This document shows positions 35,399 through 45,787 of a stretch of DNA of 64,000 nt, one piece after another. Where the stretch lies: positions 395,051 through 459,050 of the forward strand of contig CYUG01000011.1 in NCBI GenBank assembly GCA_001403775.1. The letters run 5' to 3'. Position 1 is the first letter of the stretch, and the number at the start of each line of letters is the position of its first letter. The position numbers were made by a program, and so were the translations under genes. The stretch is from Dermabacter indicis (GTDB lineage: Bacteria > Actinomycetota > Actinomycetes > Actinomycetales > Dermabacteraceae). A model generated the notes under the pieces. The model did no database searches, was not told where the DNA came from, and worked only from the letters and a program-made list of their open reading frames with translations.

Positions 35399-37657
35399 TC
35401 AGCTCCTTTCGAGGTCGTCGACTCCGCGGGTGCTGTGGCGCGCGATCGCGGCATCGAGAGCGTCGTGTTCGCTCGGGGTGGGCGGCGCAAGACTGCTCGT
35501 CGTGAGGGAGCCGCGCGCAAGGGCCTCCGTCACGAGCGCATCTTCGCGCGCCTCAAGAATCATGCGCGCGTCGCGGCCAACGTCGAGGAAGCGCACGGCA
35601 ACGGACGTGCCCGATTGGATATCGCCCACGAGATCGCCGCCTCCGCGACGCTCAAGGTCGAGCTCGGCGAGAGCGAAGCCATCTGTCGTTTCCGCGAGCT
35701 CCGTGAGCCCGCCGTGCTGCGCGCTCCCCCGCCCAAATTGCGTCGCGAAGAAGGCGATGCCGGGATGGCTGCCGCGCCCGATTCGACCGCGAAGCTGATG
35801 GAGCTGGGCGAGGCCGAAGCGTTCGGCGTCGAGCACGATCATGACGCTCGCATTCGGCACGTCGACGCCCACTTCGATGACCGTGGTTGCCACGAGCATG
35901 TCGATCTCGCCGGCGGCGAATGCCTCCATACGCTCGCGTTTGAGGTCGCTCGGGAGCCTGCCGTGCAGCTCCTCGATGCGGAGGGAATCGAACCCCGGCT
36001 TCGCGCGGAGCATGTCGAGCGTCGGGGTAACCGCATGGAGCGGGTGCTCGGGTCCGAGGGCGAGCACGGAAGGGTCGCCAGGACCGCCAAGCGCCTCCAC
36101 CCCACTCACCCCGCTCACCTCTTCAGGATCGATGCGCGGACACACCACAAACGCTTGGCGCCCCGCGCGGATCTCTTCGAGCGCGCGCTCCCACATGCGC
36201 TCGCGCCATGCGTCGTCTCCAAGAGGAACGACGAACGACGAGACTTCCGCGCCTTCGCGCGGGCGTCCCTTGAGCGTCAGTGAATCAAGGTCGCCCACGA
36301 GGGCGAGTGCCGCCGAGCGAGGAATGGGCGTCGCTGTCATGACCATCATGTGTGGGCGAAGCTCCCCCGGTCCCTTGGAGCGGAGCTGGCGGCGGTGATC
36401 CACGCCGAAGCGATGTTGCTCGTCGATGATCACGAGACCGAGCTTCAAGAAATCAACGCTCTCGGTTAAAAGCGCGTGGGTGCCCACGGCGATACCCGCC
36501 TCACCACTCATGAGGTCGAGGAGGCTCTCGCGGCGCTCGGAAGCCTTCTGGGCCCCCACGAGAAGCCTCACGCGCGTGGCTGCGCTACGGGCATCGAGAT
36601 GGCCGCGACGCGCGAGGTCGCCGAGCATCGTCGTGATCGTCGCGTAGTGTTGACGAGCGAGCACCTCGGTGGGCGCGAGTAGCGCCGCCTGGTACCCGGA
36701 ATCGACAGCGCGCGCCATGGCACGCAACGCGACGACAGTTTTTCCCGAGCCCACATCGCCCTGGAGGAGCAGCGACGTGGGATGCGACTCGGCGATCCGC
36801 TCGGCGATCTGCTCCCCAACCTCCTCTTGCGACGACGTGAGCTGGAACGGCAGGCGCTCGTCGAGGGCACGGCTGAGGTCCCCGTACGTCGCGAGGGTCG
36901 GTGCGGAATCCGTGACATCCTGCGCTCGCCGCCTCGCGAAGATCGACTGGATGATGAAGGCCTCCTCGAAACGGAAGTACCTCAGGGCACGCTCGACATC
37001 CTCACTTTCGTGGGGCGCGTGAAGGAGCCGCGCAGCTTCGTGAATGCTCGGCAAGTCGCGCTCGCGCCTGATCGCCGCGGGGATCACTTCGCGAAGGGCG
37101 CTCGCATGTCTCAACGCCTTGGCGAAAACCGCGCGCATGAGCTTTTGCGTAACCGAGCCTCGAAGGGGGTACACGGGAGCTGGCTCGAGCGCCTTCGCAA
37201 TATCGCGCTCTTCCTCCGCAGAAGGGTCCTCCGCGAGAAGCACGTAATCGGGGTGGGCGATTTGGTTCTCACCTCGATAGCGCGAGACGGTTCCACTCAC
37301 AAGGATCCGCGTGCCCTCGCGTAGGCGGCTCATGTGCCAGCTCACGAGGTGTGCCTTGAAGAGGAAGAAGGTCAGTTGGATGCTCTCTCCCTCGTCATCG
37401 CGCACGCGCACGTCGAGGAGGGTCCCCCTGCGGTGTTTCATCATGCGCTCGCGCGCGCGCTCGACGGTCACGATTACGGAGATGTCTTCGCCCTCGCTCA
37501 AGTGTCGAAGGTCGCGAAGGGGGCCGGGCGCGGCGTAACGGCGAGGCGGAATCCGCACGAGGTCCTCGAGGTCTCGCGCCCCGAGGCCGCGCGCGGCAGC
37601 GCTCTCCTTCGGAGTGAAGAGGCCCGCGGGGAAACCGTCGGACTTCGACTGCACCAC
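35399..37657 (-). CDS. recG: ATP-dependent DNA helicase RecG
   Basis: 752 residues from GTG 37657 (GGAAGGAG five bases upstream; the farther GTG 37687 lacks such a site). Wedge/OB domain at the N-terminus, Walker [18 protein letters not shown], DExH-box [10 protein letters not shown], then motifs TATPIPRS and QLRGRIGRG. Branch-migrates stalled forks and Holliday junctions. First gene of the run to mutM; divergent from rpmB. Confidence 0.95.
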   Translation of the reverse strand: MVQSKSDGFPAGLFTPKESAAARGLGARDLEDLVRIPPRRYAAPGPLRDLRHLSEGEDISVIVTVERARERMMKHRRGTLLDVRVRDDEGESIQLTFFLFKAHLVSWHMSRLREGTRILVSGTVSRYRGENQIAHPDYVLLAEDPSAEEERDIAKALEPAPVYPLRGSVTQKLMRAVFAKALRHASALREVIPAAIRRERDLPSIHEAARLLHAPHESEDVERALRYFRFEEAFIIQSIFARRRAQDVTDSAPTLATYGDLSRALDERLPFQLTSSQEEVGEQIAERIAESHPTSLLLQGDVGSGKTVVALRAMARAVDSGYQAALLAPTEVLARQHYATITTMLGDLARRGHLDARSAATRVRLLVGAQKASERRESLLDLMSGEAGIAVGTHALLTESVDFLKLGLVIIDEQHRFGVDHRRQLRSKGPGELRPHMMVMTATPIPRSAALALVGDLDSLTLKGRPREGAEVSSFVVPLGDDAWRERMWERALEEIRAGRQAFVVCPRIDPEEVSGVSGVEALGGPGDPSVLALGPEHPLHAVTPTLDMLRAKPGFDSLRIEELHGRLPSDLKRERMEAFAAGEIDMLVATTVIEVGVDVPNASVMIVLDAERFGLAQLHQLRGRIGRGSHPGIAFFATQFGRGSAQHGGLTELAETTDGFALAELDLERRGGGDLVGDIQSGTSVAVRFLDVGRDARMILEAREDALVTEALARGSLTTSSLAPPTPSEHDALDAAIARHSTRGVDDLERS

Positions 37658-37871
37658 GCTTGCTCCTTCCGCGCTGCCTGTACTCACCGCATTCTTTCAC
37701 GCCCTCCACGCTGGTGTGGCTGACTACACAGGGGCTATGGGCAGATCCCTATCGCTCTTCGCCCGCGAGTGGGCTATGCTTTTGGGGTTGCCCAGCGCCA
37801 CGCGGCTCGATCCGCTGCATGAGCCTCGGCGCACAAGATCAAGTACGTTAGCGATTATTCAGGAGAACACC

Positions 37872-38063
37872 GTGGCTTCCAAGTGTGACATTTGCGCCAA
37901 GGGCCCGAGCTTCGGCAAGAGCGTTTCCCACTCGCACCGTCGCACCTCGCGCCGCTGGAGCCCCAACATCCAGTCCGTGCGCACCGTGATCGGCGGCACC
38001 CCGAAGCGCCTCAACGTGTGCACCTCGTGCCTCAAGGCCGGCAAGATTCAGCGCGCCGCCTGA
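37872..38063 (+). CDS. rpmB: 50S ribosomal protein L28, zinc-binding form
   Basis: 63 residues from GTG 37872 (AGGAG site). It contains CDICAKGP and CTSC, the four Cys of the C+ zinc-ribbon form of L28, which in Mycobacterium and Streptomyces has a zinc-independent paralogue controlled by Zur. [17 protein letters not shown] is typical. It is monocistronic, followed by a strong terminator, and divergent from recG. Confidence 0.97.
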   Translation: MASKCDICAKGPSFGKSVSHSHRRTSRRWSPNIQSVRTVIGGTPKRLNVCTSCLKAGKIQRAA

Positions 38064-38096
38064 GCATCCGGGCGCTGCCCGAGCGAAAGCTTTGAC

Positions 38097-38124
38097 AAGG
38101 ACCTCCCCCAGGGGAGGTCCTTTT
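38097..38124 (+). terminator. Rho-independent terminator of rpmB
   Basis: AAGGACCTCCCC, a CA loop and GGGGAGGTCCTTTT form a perfect 12-bp stem ending in a T-tract, 33 bases after the rpmB stop. One of the clearest terminators of the window. Confidence 0.92.
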
Positions 38125-38206
38125 CGCATGCCGCAATGAGCGGAGTTCTGCGCCCCCCTCGCTCACGACTGCCACGGAAAAATCGGCGCACGCGGGGACA
38201 AAGCCC

Positions 38207-38866
38207 CTACTCCGGGGCACCCATCGACGAGACCACAACCGCAAAGCCAGGGTCTTCGCTTGCAGGGCGCAGATCCCACGTCGAGAACACCTGCGGGGCA
38301 TCGAATCCGGCTCTAGACGCATCCGCAACATAGCTCTCGAGCGAATACCCGCGTGCGGTGCCGAAGCCTGCAACGACGCGGCCACCGGGGCGCACGAGCT
38401 TCGCGAAGTTTTCAAGAACGCGGCGCCTATCGCCCTCGGCGATGAACGACACGACGTTTCCCGCCGCGACAATGACATCGAACGAGGCGATGGACTCCTC
38501 TCCAAGGAGCTCGCAGGACTCCGCGAGATCACCCGCGATCCACCGCGGCCCGGGTGACCTGCGTTCCGCATACGCCACGAGAGTCGGGTCGAGGTCGATC
38601 CCCACAACGTGGTGGCCGCGCCTCGCGAGCTCCGCGCCCACGCGGCCCGTTCCGCTCCCGGCATCGAGAATCCTCGCGCCCCGAGGGGCAAGCGCGTCGA
38701 TCATCCGCGCCTCGCCGTCGAGGTCCTTGCCCGCTTCGCGCATGCGCTCCCAGCGCTCGATATACCACTCGGAATGATTCGGGTTTCGCTCGAGATTGCG
38801 GGTCCACTGGGACTTCCCCGGCGAACCGGGGCCGGGATTCATGGGCATGATCGGCATGGAAGGCAT
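38207..38866 (-). CDS. Class I SAM-dependent methyltransferase
   Basis: 219 residues. Motif I ILDAGSGTGRVGAELARRG, acidic motif II VGIDLD, and FDVIVAAGNVVSF. An N-terminal Met/Pro/Gly-rich leader makes the start uncertain; an internal Met may be used. The stretch NHSEWYIERWERM is typical of small-molecule methyltransferases of the UbiE/Methyltransf_25 type. Lies nine bases after thiL. Substrate unknown. Confidence 0.85.
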   Translation of the reverse strand: MPSMPIMPMNPGPGSPGKSQWTRNLERNPNHSEWYIERWERMREAGKDLDGEARMIDALAPRGARILDAGSGTGRVGAELARRGHHVVGIDLDPTLVAYAERRSPGPRWIAGDLAESCELLGEESIASFDVIVAAGNVVSFIAEGDRRRVLENFAKLVRPGGRVVAGFGTARGYSLESYVADASRAGFDAPQVFSTWDLRPASEDPGFAVVVSSMGAPE

Positions 38867-38875
38867 CTTCCCACC

Positions 38876-39904
38876 CTAAAGGGAAAAATGGTCCCAACCG
38901 TGCATCGAAAGCGGGGAACCGTCGAGGAGAACACTGCCTTCGCCCGCACCAGGGGTCACGCGTCCGATTTTGCGGAACTCTGCACGCACCTCGGCGCTTT
39001 CAGCCCACGTCGCCGCGGGGAACGTTGCGAGCATGAGGTGCTCCTCCCCCGAGCCGAGAACCCATTCCATGGGATCCACGTCAAAAACGTCGGCGAGGGG
39101 CGCAAGGAGAGCGCGATCGCTCTCGAGCGCCGCAGATGAAAGGTCGAGGTTCACGCCGCTCGCCCGGGCAATCCGGCTCGCATCGCGCACGAGACCGTCA
39201 GAAATGTCGATCATCGCGCTCGCCTTTCGCCCCGCACCCCAGCCAGCTGAGATCGCGGGCTCGGGCGCGAGATGCCACGCGAAGGCGCGCTTCGCGAGCC
39301 GCACGATCATGTCGCCCATAGCGTCGATATTGGGCAGGGTGGTGTCGGACTTCCCGAGAACCTGCGCGAGACCGGCGCTGCTAAGCCCAAGGACACTGCC
39401 TCCCACGGCGAGAACATCCCCCGCTCGCGCGCCCGAGCGCATCACCGCCGAGCCGGGTTTTGCGAGCTCGCCAATCGCCGTGATCGAAAGTGTAAGTTCA
39501 CGAGCCGTGCCAAGGTCCCCGCCGATGACCGAGGCCCCGACGCCGTGAGCTTCACGTGCGATTCCCTCGGCAATGCCTTCGAGAACCGTGATCGAAGTGC
39601 CCTTATCGGCGAGGACAGTCGTGAGTAGCCAGCGCGGCTTCGCCCCCATCGCGGCGACATCTGCGAGGTTCTGCACGGCAGCCTTGCGGCCGATGCTCAC
39701 GGGATCGGAAATGCCGAGAATGAAGTCGTAGCCCTCCACCATCGCATCCGTCGTGAACACAAGTTCTCCCGAGGAGCGCACAACGGCGCAATCATCGCCC
39801 GGGCCAACCGTCACAGCCGCATCGTCGTGCTGGAACAGAGGGAAAAGACGCTCGAGAATGCCTGATTCGCCAAGCTCACTGAGGCTTCGCTCACTCCGGG
39901 CCAT
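38876..39904 (-). CDS. thiL: Thiamine-monophosphate kinase
   Basis: 342 residues. GPGDDCAVV near residue 35, TTDAMVEGYDF, GDLGTARELTLSITAIG and MIDISDGLVRDASRIA are the ThiL/PurM-like signatures. Phosphorylates TMP to TPP. ATG is two bases from the GNAT stop. Confidence 0.93.
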   Translation of the reverse strand: MARSERSLSELGESGILERLFPLFQHDDAAVTVGPGDDCAVVRSSGELVFTTDAMVEGYDFILGISDPVSIGRKAAVQNLADVAAMGAKPRWLLTTVLADKGTSITVLEGIAEGIAREAHGVGASVIGGDLGTARELTLSITAIGELAKPGSAVMRSGARAGDVLAVGGSVLGLSSAGLAQVLGKSDTTLPNIDAMGDMIVRLAKRAFAWHLAPEPAISAGWGAGRKASAMIDISDGLVRDASRIARASGVNLDLSSAALESDRALLAPLADVFDVDPMEWVLGSGEEHLMLATFPAATWAESAEVRAEFRKIGRVTPGAGEGSVLLDGSPLSMHGWDHFSL

Positions 39905-40996
39905 TCACATCTCCTTGAGCTCGCCCTCGAACGCCAGCACCTTCGCGACCGTGCGATAGCCGAGACGTTCATTCACGGCATTGATATGCGTGTTGGTGTG
40001 GTTCGTGTACGTCCGGATCACGTCGACCTTCGACTCGGTCTCGGTCAAGAGGCGATGCGTCATGAGCTTGAGTGCAAGGCCAAGGTTGTGGCCCCGATGT
40101 TCGGGCATGACTACAGTGATGGCCTGTTCGCCAAGTCGTGAACCGTCCTCGCGGAACATCACGTACGAGGTACCCGCGAAGCTCCCATTCGGGGCGAGGG
40201 CCACAGCGGTGAGGCGTCGATACCCACGCGCGGCGCTCCTGGCTTCGATCGCTCGTACTCGCTCTTCGTCATACTCGGGCGTCTCGAGCTCGGACTTCTC
40301 GCTCGGAACATCCGTACTCATCTGATTGAGAAGCACGCACCACTGATCCATGTGCTCCTCGGGCACGTCACCTTCCCACGTGATGATGCGGTATTTGCCA
40401 AGGGAAGCCTCGACCTCAACGTGAAGATCCTCCACGAGGTCACGATCGAGTGGGAGGGATACGGTGCTCACGAACTCCGTAGCAGTCTTGCTAAGGCCGA
40501 GCCAGGTCGCGATTCTTGAAGCGGGAAGCTCCTCTTCCGCCTGGGTCGAATCCGCATGGGTAAGCGCGTATCCGAATGCCTTCGGGCGCCCTTCACTCTT
40601 CATGACCTCACGCAGAGCATCCATGAGCATCGTGCCTATGCCCTTGCCGCGCCACGCGGGGTACACGACCAGCTCAACTTCTTGCGTATCGGTATTCTCG
40701 CTCAGCGGAAGCGCAAGCTCCGCGAGCCCGGCGATCATGCGCGCACCTTCGAGGCTCTCGATCTCCGCCACGAGATGATACGAACGCTTCTTCTCGGTGT
40801 CCTCGTGTTCAGCGCGAAGCTCGGCCGGCGTGCGGCGCTCGTGGGAGCCGCAGAATTCTTCGTCGAGTACGCGGTGAAGATCCCAGTACTGCTTCAGCTC
40901 AGCATCGCTCGAGTGGTCGAGGAACCGCACCGTGACGTGCGGTCCTTCGGGGAAAAGCTGCTCGGTGCGGGGCGTCAGTGCGTACTTCTCGCTCAT
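39905..40996 (-). CDS. Double-GNAT-domain N-acetyltransferase
   Basis: 363 residues from ATG 40996. Two GNAT domains: the first acetyl-CoA pyrophosphate loop is in VYPAWRGKGIGTMLMDAL, the second in VMPEHRGHNLGLALKLM. The arrangement resembles MshD and other two-domain actinobacterial acetyltransferases, but the substrate is not predictable. Divergent from the DUF3515 gene and first of the thiL operon. Confidence 0.85.
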   Translation of the reverse strand: MSEKYALTPRTEQLFPEGPHVTVRFLDHSSDAELKQYWDLHRVLDEEFCGSHERRTPAELRAEHEDTEKKRSYHLVAEIESLEGARMIAGLAELALPLSENTDTQEVELVVYPAWRGKGIGTMLMDALREVMKSEGRPKAFGYALTHADSTQAEEELPASRIATWLGLSKTATEFVSTVSLPLDRDLVEDLHVEVEASLGKYRIITWEGDVPEEHMDQWCVLLNQMSTDVPSEKSELETPEYDEERVRAIEARSAARGYRRLTAVALAPNGSFAGTSYVMFREDGSRLGEQAITVVMPEHRGHNLGLALKLMTHRLLTETESKVDVIRTYTNHTNTHINAVNERLGYRTVAKVLAFEGELKEM

Positions 40997-41062
40997 GGTC
41001 ACCAAGATTATCAGCTTTCGTCCAGGCACTCACTACTCGGTCAGAGAGTTAGGCTGGTGTTC

Positions 41063-41593
41063 ATGATTCCCACACCCCCGCTCGATGCTCGCGAGCGTGT
41101 TCCTCGCCGCGCAACCGGTGTTGCGCTCGCGATCGGAAGCATCCTCACCCTTGCCTCGTGTGGTGCCGTCGTCGTTCCGCAGCCCGAAGCAGACCCCGCA
41201 AGCCCGCGCTGCGCCGAGGTCATGGTGGCGCTCCCGGATGTCCTTCTCGGCCTCAACCGAAGCGAAACCACGGCCCAATCAACGGCGGCGTGGGGATCGG
41301 GGGACAGCACGATCGTGCTTCGATGCGGCGTGACCCCTCCCCCGCCCACAACCGACCTGTGCACAACGATCGCCTCGCGCAACGGTACGGAGATCGATTG
41401 GATCGTCAAAGAAGACGAGAAACGAGGGATCGTGCATATGACAACCTACGGGCGCGAACCCGCCGTTGACCTCACCGTGCCGCGCGAGGTCGCACCGGAT
41501 CAGCCGAGTGCCGCGGCGATCGATCTTGCGGGCCTTCTCTCGCGGATTCCGCAATCGGGAGGGCGTTGCCTCGCGTTCGAGGATGCCGAGTAG
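41063..41593 (+). CDS. DUF3515 lipoprotein
   Basis: 176 residues with a basic N-terminus, hydrophobic core and lipobox LASC (Cys near residue 33), so probably membrane-anchored outside the cell. DUF3515 proteins lie near ddl/thiL across actinobacteria. Conserved features are AVVVPQPEADPASPRCAEV… and the GTEIDW region. Function unknown, possibly cell-envelope related. Convergent with ddl, 18 bases apart. Confidence 0.85.
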   Translation: MIPTPPLDARERVPRRATGVALAIGSILTLASCGAVVVPQPEADPASPRCAEVMVALPDVLLGLNRSETTAQSTAAWGSGDSTIVLRCGVTPPPPTTDLCTTIASRNGTEIDWIVKEDEKRGIVHMTTYGREPAVDLTVPREVAPDQPSAAAIDLAGLLSRIPQSGGRCLAFEDAE

Positions 41594-41611
41594 TCCTCAG
41601 CGCACGAGCTT

Positions 41612-42712
41612 TTAGCGGAGCCCCACGCCACGCTCCAGGGCGTTGTCGATCAGGTGCGAAATGAGAGCGGTGTAGGCAAGCCCCATGGTCTCCCACAGAA
41701 CGGGGAACATCGAGATCTGCGTAAAGCCCGGCATCGTATTGACTTCATTGACGACCACGTCACCGCTCTCGGTGACGAATACGTCCACGCGAGCAAGCCC
41801 TTCGAGTTCGAGAGCCTCGAAGGCGCGCGCGGCGACCTCGCGCACAGAAGCGATGTGTGCCTCGGGAATCGACGCGGGGATATCAATCGTGACGGTGCCC
41901 TTGCCGAAGTACTTCGATTCGTAATCGTAGAACTCGAGATCGTTACCGATCACGACCTCGCCGGGGAGGCTCGTGCGCGGCTTCTCGCCGCGTCGGCCCT
42001 GAAGCACGCCGCATTCGACCTCGCGCCCCTCGACTCCCTGTTCAATGAGCACCTTCGGGTCAAAGCGGAAGGCCTCGTCAAGTGCTGAGTCAAGATCTTC
42101 GAGCGCGTCGACCTTCGTGACACCGAAGCTCGAACCTGCGCGTGCCGGCTTCACAAAGAGCGGGAAGGCGAGATCCGCGACGCGCCCCGGAACACTCTCG
42201 CGCGGTTCGCGCGCGTGCACCACAACGCCGCGTGCAACTCCCAATCCCGCGCCCTCGAGGATGCGCTTCGTGAAGTCCTTATCCATCGACACTGCCGAGG
42301 CGAGCACGCCCGAGCCGACGTAGGGCACGTCCCACAGCTCGAAGAGCCCTTGAATCGTGCCATCCTCGCCGTAGGGACCGTGAAGCAGCGGAAATGCTGC
42401 GTCAACATCGGCGAGGTGTTCGATGCGCCCGCCTTCGCGCACAACCCGCAGCTCCACTTTTCCTTTGCCGAGGCGCGACTGCTGGAGGATGATCTCGTCA
42501 CCGGTCTCGGGCACGTGCGGGGCCACGCCGTCAACGATCTGCCAGTGGTCGGGATCGCCCGTCACCTCGACAAAACGCCCCTCACTCGTCACACCGATGG
42601 GCACGACGGAAAAGCGCGAGCGGTCAATCTGGCGCAGAATACCGCCCGCGGTCACGCACGAAATACCGTGCTCGCTTGAACGGCCGCCAAAGATCAGTGC
42701 GATGGTGTGCAC
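41612..42712 (-). CDS. ddl: D-alanine-D-alanine ligase
   Basis: 366 residues from GTG 42712. ATP-grasp enzyme: HTIALIFGGRSSEHGISC at the N-terminus, HGPYGEDGTIQGLFELWDVPYVG in pieces, and FVTESGDVVVNEVNTMPGFT holding the metal ligands. Makes the terminal dipeptide of peptidoglycan. Last gene of murA-DUF2867-gpsA-ddl. Confidence 0.96.
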   Translation of the reverse strand: MHTIALIFGGRSSEHGISCVTAGGILRQIDRSRFSVVPIGVTSEGRFVEVTGDPDHWQIVDGVAPHVPETGDEIILQQSRLGKGKVELRVVREGGRIEHLADVDAAFPLLHGPYGEDGTIQGLFELWDVPYVGSGVLASAVSMDKDFTKRILEGAGLGVARGVVVHAREPRESVPGRVADLAFPLFVKPARAGSSFGVTKVDALEDLDSALDEAFRFDPKVLIEQGVEGREVECGVLQGRRGEKPRTSLPGEVVIGNDLEFYDYESKYFGKGTVTIDIPASIPEAHIASVREVAARAFEALELEGLARVDVFVTESGDVVVNEVNTMPGFTQISMFPVLWETMGLAYTALISHLIDNALERGVGLR

Positions 42713-42722
42713 GTGGGCTCCT

Positions 42723-43745
42723 CTATTCGAAACGGACGGAGCGCGAAAGCAGCGCGCTCGTCACCTCGGCAATATTACGCCCGTGATCGACGACATCGAC
42801 GAGGGCGCGCGTAATGGGCAGATCCAGGTGGGTACGTTCGGCAAGATCCGCCACCGCCCGCGCCGTGGGCACACCCTCGGCGGTTTGTCCGAGGCTTTCT
42901 TTGGCCTGCTCGAGGCTCTGCCCTTCACCGAGCGCTTTGCCCAAGCGAAAATTCCTCGAGAGCGGCGACGCGCACGTGGCGACGAGATCCCCCATCCCCG
43001 CGAGGCCCGCAAACGTCGAGGCTTCCGCACCGAGCGCGACTCCGAGCCGCGTAATCTCGGCAAGGCCGCGCGTAATGAGCGAAGCACGGGTGTTATCGCC
43101 ATAACCGAGGCCGGCGGCAGCACCCACGGCGATCGCGATCACGTTCTTCATTGCCCCTGCGACTTCAACACCGGTGACGTCCCGGCTCACGTACGCGCGG
43201 AAGTACGGCGCCGAGCACCATGCGGCCACTACGCGAGCAGTGTTCTCACTCGTGGACGCAATCACCGAAGCGCACGGCTGTTCGAGAGCGATCTCGCGCG
43301 CAAGATTCGGGCCGGAAAGCGCCGCGATGAGGTTTTCGCTCACGCCCCCGGCATCGGCGAGAATCTGCGACATGCGCTCGTCGCTCCCCCGCTCGATGCC
43401 TTTGATGAGCGAGACGACGGGGACGCGGGGCAGGCGCGGCCACGAGCCGAGACATCGGCGCAGCGACTGAGCGGGAACCGCAAGCACAACACCACGCGCG
43501 CCTTCGAGAACGTGCGCGATATCGCTCGAGGCGCGCACGCGCGCGGGAAGCGCAAGGCCCGGCACGTAGGTGGCATTCATGCGAATCTCGTTGAGCTCGG
43601 AAGCGAGCTCCTCTCGGCGTGCCCAGAGGCGCACGTCGTTCTCGCCTTTCGCAAGCATGTGCGAAAAGACCGTGCCCCAGGAGCCGGCGCCAAGAACGGC
43701 GATGTGCCCCGCGGGAGCGCCCGCGTCAGTTCGAGCGTTCACCAT
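42723..43745 (-). CDS. gpsA: Glycerol-3-phosphate dehydrogenase [NAD(P)+]
   Basis: 340 residues. Rossmann motif IAVLGAGSWGTVFSHML, catalytic-region KGIERGSDERMSQI, AGAMKNVIAIAVGAAAGLGYG and GDLVATC. Produces sn-glycerol-3-phosphate for phospholipids. Its ATG lies 20 bases inside the DUF2867 gene end, so coupling is tight. Confidence 0.96.
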   Translation of the reverse strand: MVNARTDAGAPAGHIAVLGAGSWGTVFSHMLAKGENDVRLWARREELASELNEIRMNATYVPGLALPARVRASSDIAHVLEGARGVVLAVPAQSLRRCLGSWPRLPRVPVVSLIKGIERGSDERMSQILADAGGVSENLIAALSGPNLAREIALEQPCASVIASTSENTARVVAAWCSAPYFRAYVSRDVTGVEVAGAMKNVIAIAVGAAAGLGYGDNTRASLITRGLAEITRLGVALGAEASTFAGLAGMGDLVATCASPLSRNFRLGKALGEGQSLEQAKESLGQTAEGVPTARAVADLAERTHLDLPITRALVDVVDHGRNIAEVTSALLSRSVRFE

Positions 43746-44319
43746 CGCCCGATGTCAATTGACGATTGCGTCGAATGCCGCGCGTGAGCCCGGCACGGCG
43801 CGGATTTGCGGCTGTGAGTTGCGCGGCCTTGCGACGCCTCAGGGTCGCCGGGGCACGCTTCGCGAGCGTGTGAATCGCCGCGGCGTGCATCATACGGCGC
43901 GGCCCGAACGTGAGGCGACCGCGGATCGTGCGGTACTTGACCGCGGTCGTGATCCGCACGAGATCGCCACCGGGCTCGACGGCAACACCGATGCGGATCG
44001 TCAGCGACGGCGTGTCGTCGATAATGAGCGCTTCCGAACCCTGAACCTCGCTCACGTAGCGCTCGCGTTCGGGAGGGGGCACGAGATCAAAGAGGCGAAT
44101 CGCTTCGTCGCGTACGGCCCGCGCACCGCGCGAGGTGAGCGTCGCGTTCTCGTGAGAGAAAATCGCTTCGGCCCACGCACGCGGATCGGGTTCGTCCACG
44201 CCCTTCGTAGGCACGATGACCACATCGCAGTAGTCCGGGACCGGAACATCGCGAAGCGCGAGAGAGGTGTAGCGCTCGTGCGAAGCATCGGTCACGTGCA
44301 CAGAAGGATTCTCATTCAC
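43726..44319 (-). CDS. DUF2867-like protein
   Basis: 197 residues, soluble. The middle (SLTIRIGVAVEPGGDLVRIT…KYRTIRGRLTFGPRRMMHAA) matches the pattern of DUF2867 proteins, which have an SRPBCC-like beta-rich core. The C-terminus is basic. It occupies the place where related actinobacteria have a lysophospholipid acyltransferase (plsC) between murA and gpsA, but no HxxxxD motif is visible. Function unknown. Confidence 0.6.
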   Translation of the reverse strand: MNENPSVHVTDASHERYTSLALRDVPVPDYCDVVIVPTKGVDEPDPRAWAEAIFSHENATLTSRGARAVRDEAIRLFDLVPPPERERYVSEVQGSEALIIDDTPSLTIRIGVAVEPGGDLVRITTAVKYRTIRGRLTFGPRRMMHAAAIHTLAKRAPATLRRRKAAQLTAANPRRAGLTRGIRRNRQLTSGDGERSN

Positions 44320-44352
44320 CGCAAGCTCCTCAAATTGAGAGTTGATCAGTTC

Positions 44353-45669
44353 TCACTCTTCCCAAAATTCAGCGCCAAGCTTCGTGAGCTTGTCCCTGAA
44401 TGATTCATAGCCTCGATCGATGAGGTCGATGCCGTGAATCTGCGAAGTACCGTCGGCACCGAGCGCCGCGATGAGGTAGCTGAACCCGCCCCTGAGATCC
44501 GGGACCGTGATTTCCGCGCCCTTGAGCGGGCGCGGGCCGTTCACGACCGCCGAGTGGTTGTAGTTGCGCTGGCCGAAGCGGCAACGCGAACCGCCGAGGC
44601 ACTCCCGATACACCTGGATTTGCGCGCCCATGTCGTTGAGCGCACTCGTGAAACCGAGGCGGTTTTCGTACACGGTTTCGTGGACGATCGAAATGCCGTT
44701 GGCTTGGGTGAGAAGCACGACGAGGGGCTGCTGCCAATCGGTCATGAACCCCGGGTGGACGTCGGTCTCGATCGCGGCGGAGGATAGTCCCTTGCCCGTG
44801 TCGTAGAAGCGGATGCCGTCGTCGTGAATGTCAACGCCGGCGCCGATCTTGCGCAAGACGTTGAGGAACGTGCCCATGGCCTTCTGCTCGGCACCGCGCA
44901 CGAACACGTCTCCGTGAGTCACGAGAGCCGCGCACGCCCAGCTCGCGGCCTCGATGCGGTCGGGGATGCAGCGGTGGCGGTAACCGTGCAGCTTTTCCAC
45001 GCCTTCGATCACGATCGTGCGATCGGTGCGCAGCGAAATGATCGCGCCCATCTTCTGGAGCACGGCGATGAGGTCCTCGATCTCGGGCTCAACAGCGGCG
45101 TTCTCGAGTTCCGTGATGCCCTGCGCTCGCACGGCTGTGAGCAGCACCTGCTCGGTCGCACCAACGCTAGGGTACTCGAGGCGGATCTTGGCTCCGCGAA
45201 GGCCGTCGGGCGCCGTGATGTAGATACCGTGCTCGCGCTTATCGACGTGCGCGCCAAAGTTGCGCAGCACGTCAAGGTGGTAGTTGATCGGGCGCGTGCC
45301 GATGCGGCAGCCGCCGAGGTCGGGAATCACGGCTTCGCCGAGGCGGTGCAGCAGGGGGCCGCAGAAGAGGATCGGGATACGCGAGCTACCCGCGTGGGCG
45401 TCGATGTCGGCCACGTGGGCGCGCTCGACGTTGGAGGGGTCCATATGGAGGGTCCCCGCCTCCTTGTCGCGCTCGATCTTGACGCCGTGCACGCGAAGAA
45501 GCTCGCTCACAATCCTGACATCGCTGATGTCGGGAACGCTCGTGAGGAAACTTTCGGTTTCTCCGAGGAGAGCCGCGACCATGGCCTTGGAGACCAGGTT
45601 CTTCGCACCGCGAACGGTGATCTCACCTTCGAGCGGCCTGCCGCCACGCACATAGAAGCTTGAGGTCAT
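44353..45669 (-). CDS. murA: UDP-N-acetylglucosamine 1-carboxyvinyltransferase
   Basis: 438 residues. FYVRGGRPLEGEITVRGAKN at the start; catalytic Cys in PDLGGCRIGTRPINYH, so the fosfomycin-target Cys is retained; RRC-like RYREC loop and DLRGGFSYLIAALGADG at the end. Commits UDP-GlcNAc to peptidoglycan. First gene of its operon. Confidence 0.96.
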   Translation of the reverse strand: MTSSFYVRGGRPLEGEITVRGAKNLVSKAMVAALLGETESFLTSVPDISDVRIVSELLRVHGVKIERDKEAGTLHMDPSNVERAHVADIDAHAGSSRIPILFCGPLLHRLGEAVIPDLGGCRIGTRPINYHLDVLRNFGAHVDKREHGIYITAPDGLRGAKIRLEYPSVGATEQVLLTAVRAQGITELENAAVEPEIEDLIAVLQKMGAIISLRTDRTIVIEGVEKLHGYRHRCIPDRIEAASWACAALVTHGDVFVRGAEQKAMGTFLNVLRKIGAGVDIHDDGIRFYDTGKGLSSAAIETDVHPGFMTDWQQPLVVLLTQANGISIVHETVYENRLGFTSALNDMGAQIQVYRECLGGSRCRFGQRNYNHSAVVNGPRPLKGAEITVPDLRGGFSYLIAALGADGTSQIHGIDLIDRGYESFRDKLTKLGAEFWEE

Positions 45670-45787
45670 AGTGGAGTTGATTCCCTTTCCGGCCTGAGCC
45701 CACAGGTAACCGTCTCACCATACCGAATAGCCCTTTGAAAAGAACTGCACACGCGCCCGTTGTACGCCGAGGGCGCAAAACACTCCG

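Noticed and set aside
40556-41062. Upstream extension of the DUF3515 gene
   Set aside because: Would run antisense through the GNAT gene and remove the lipoprotein signal from the N-terminus.
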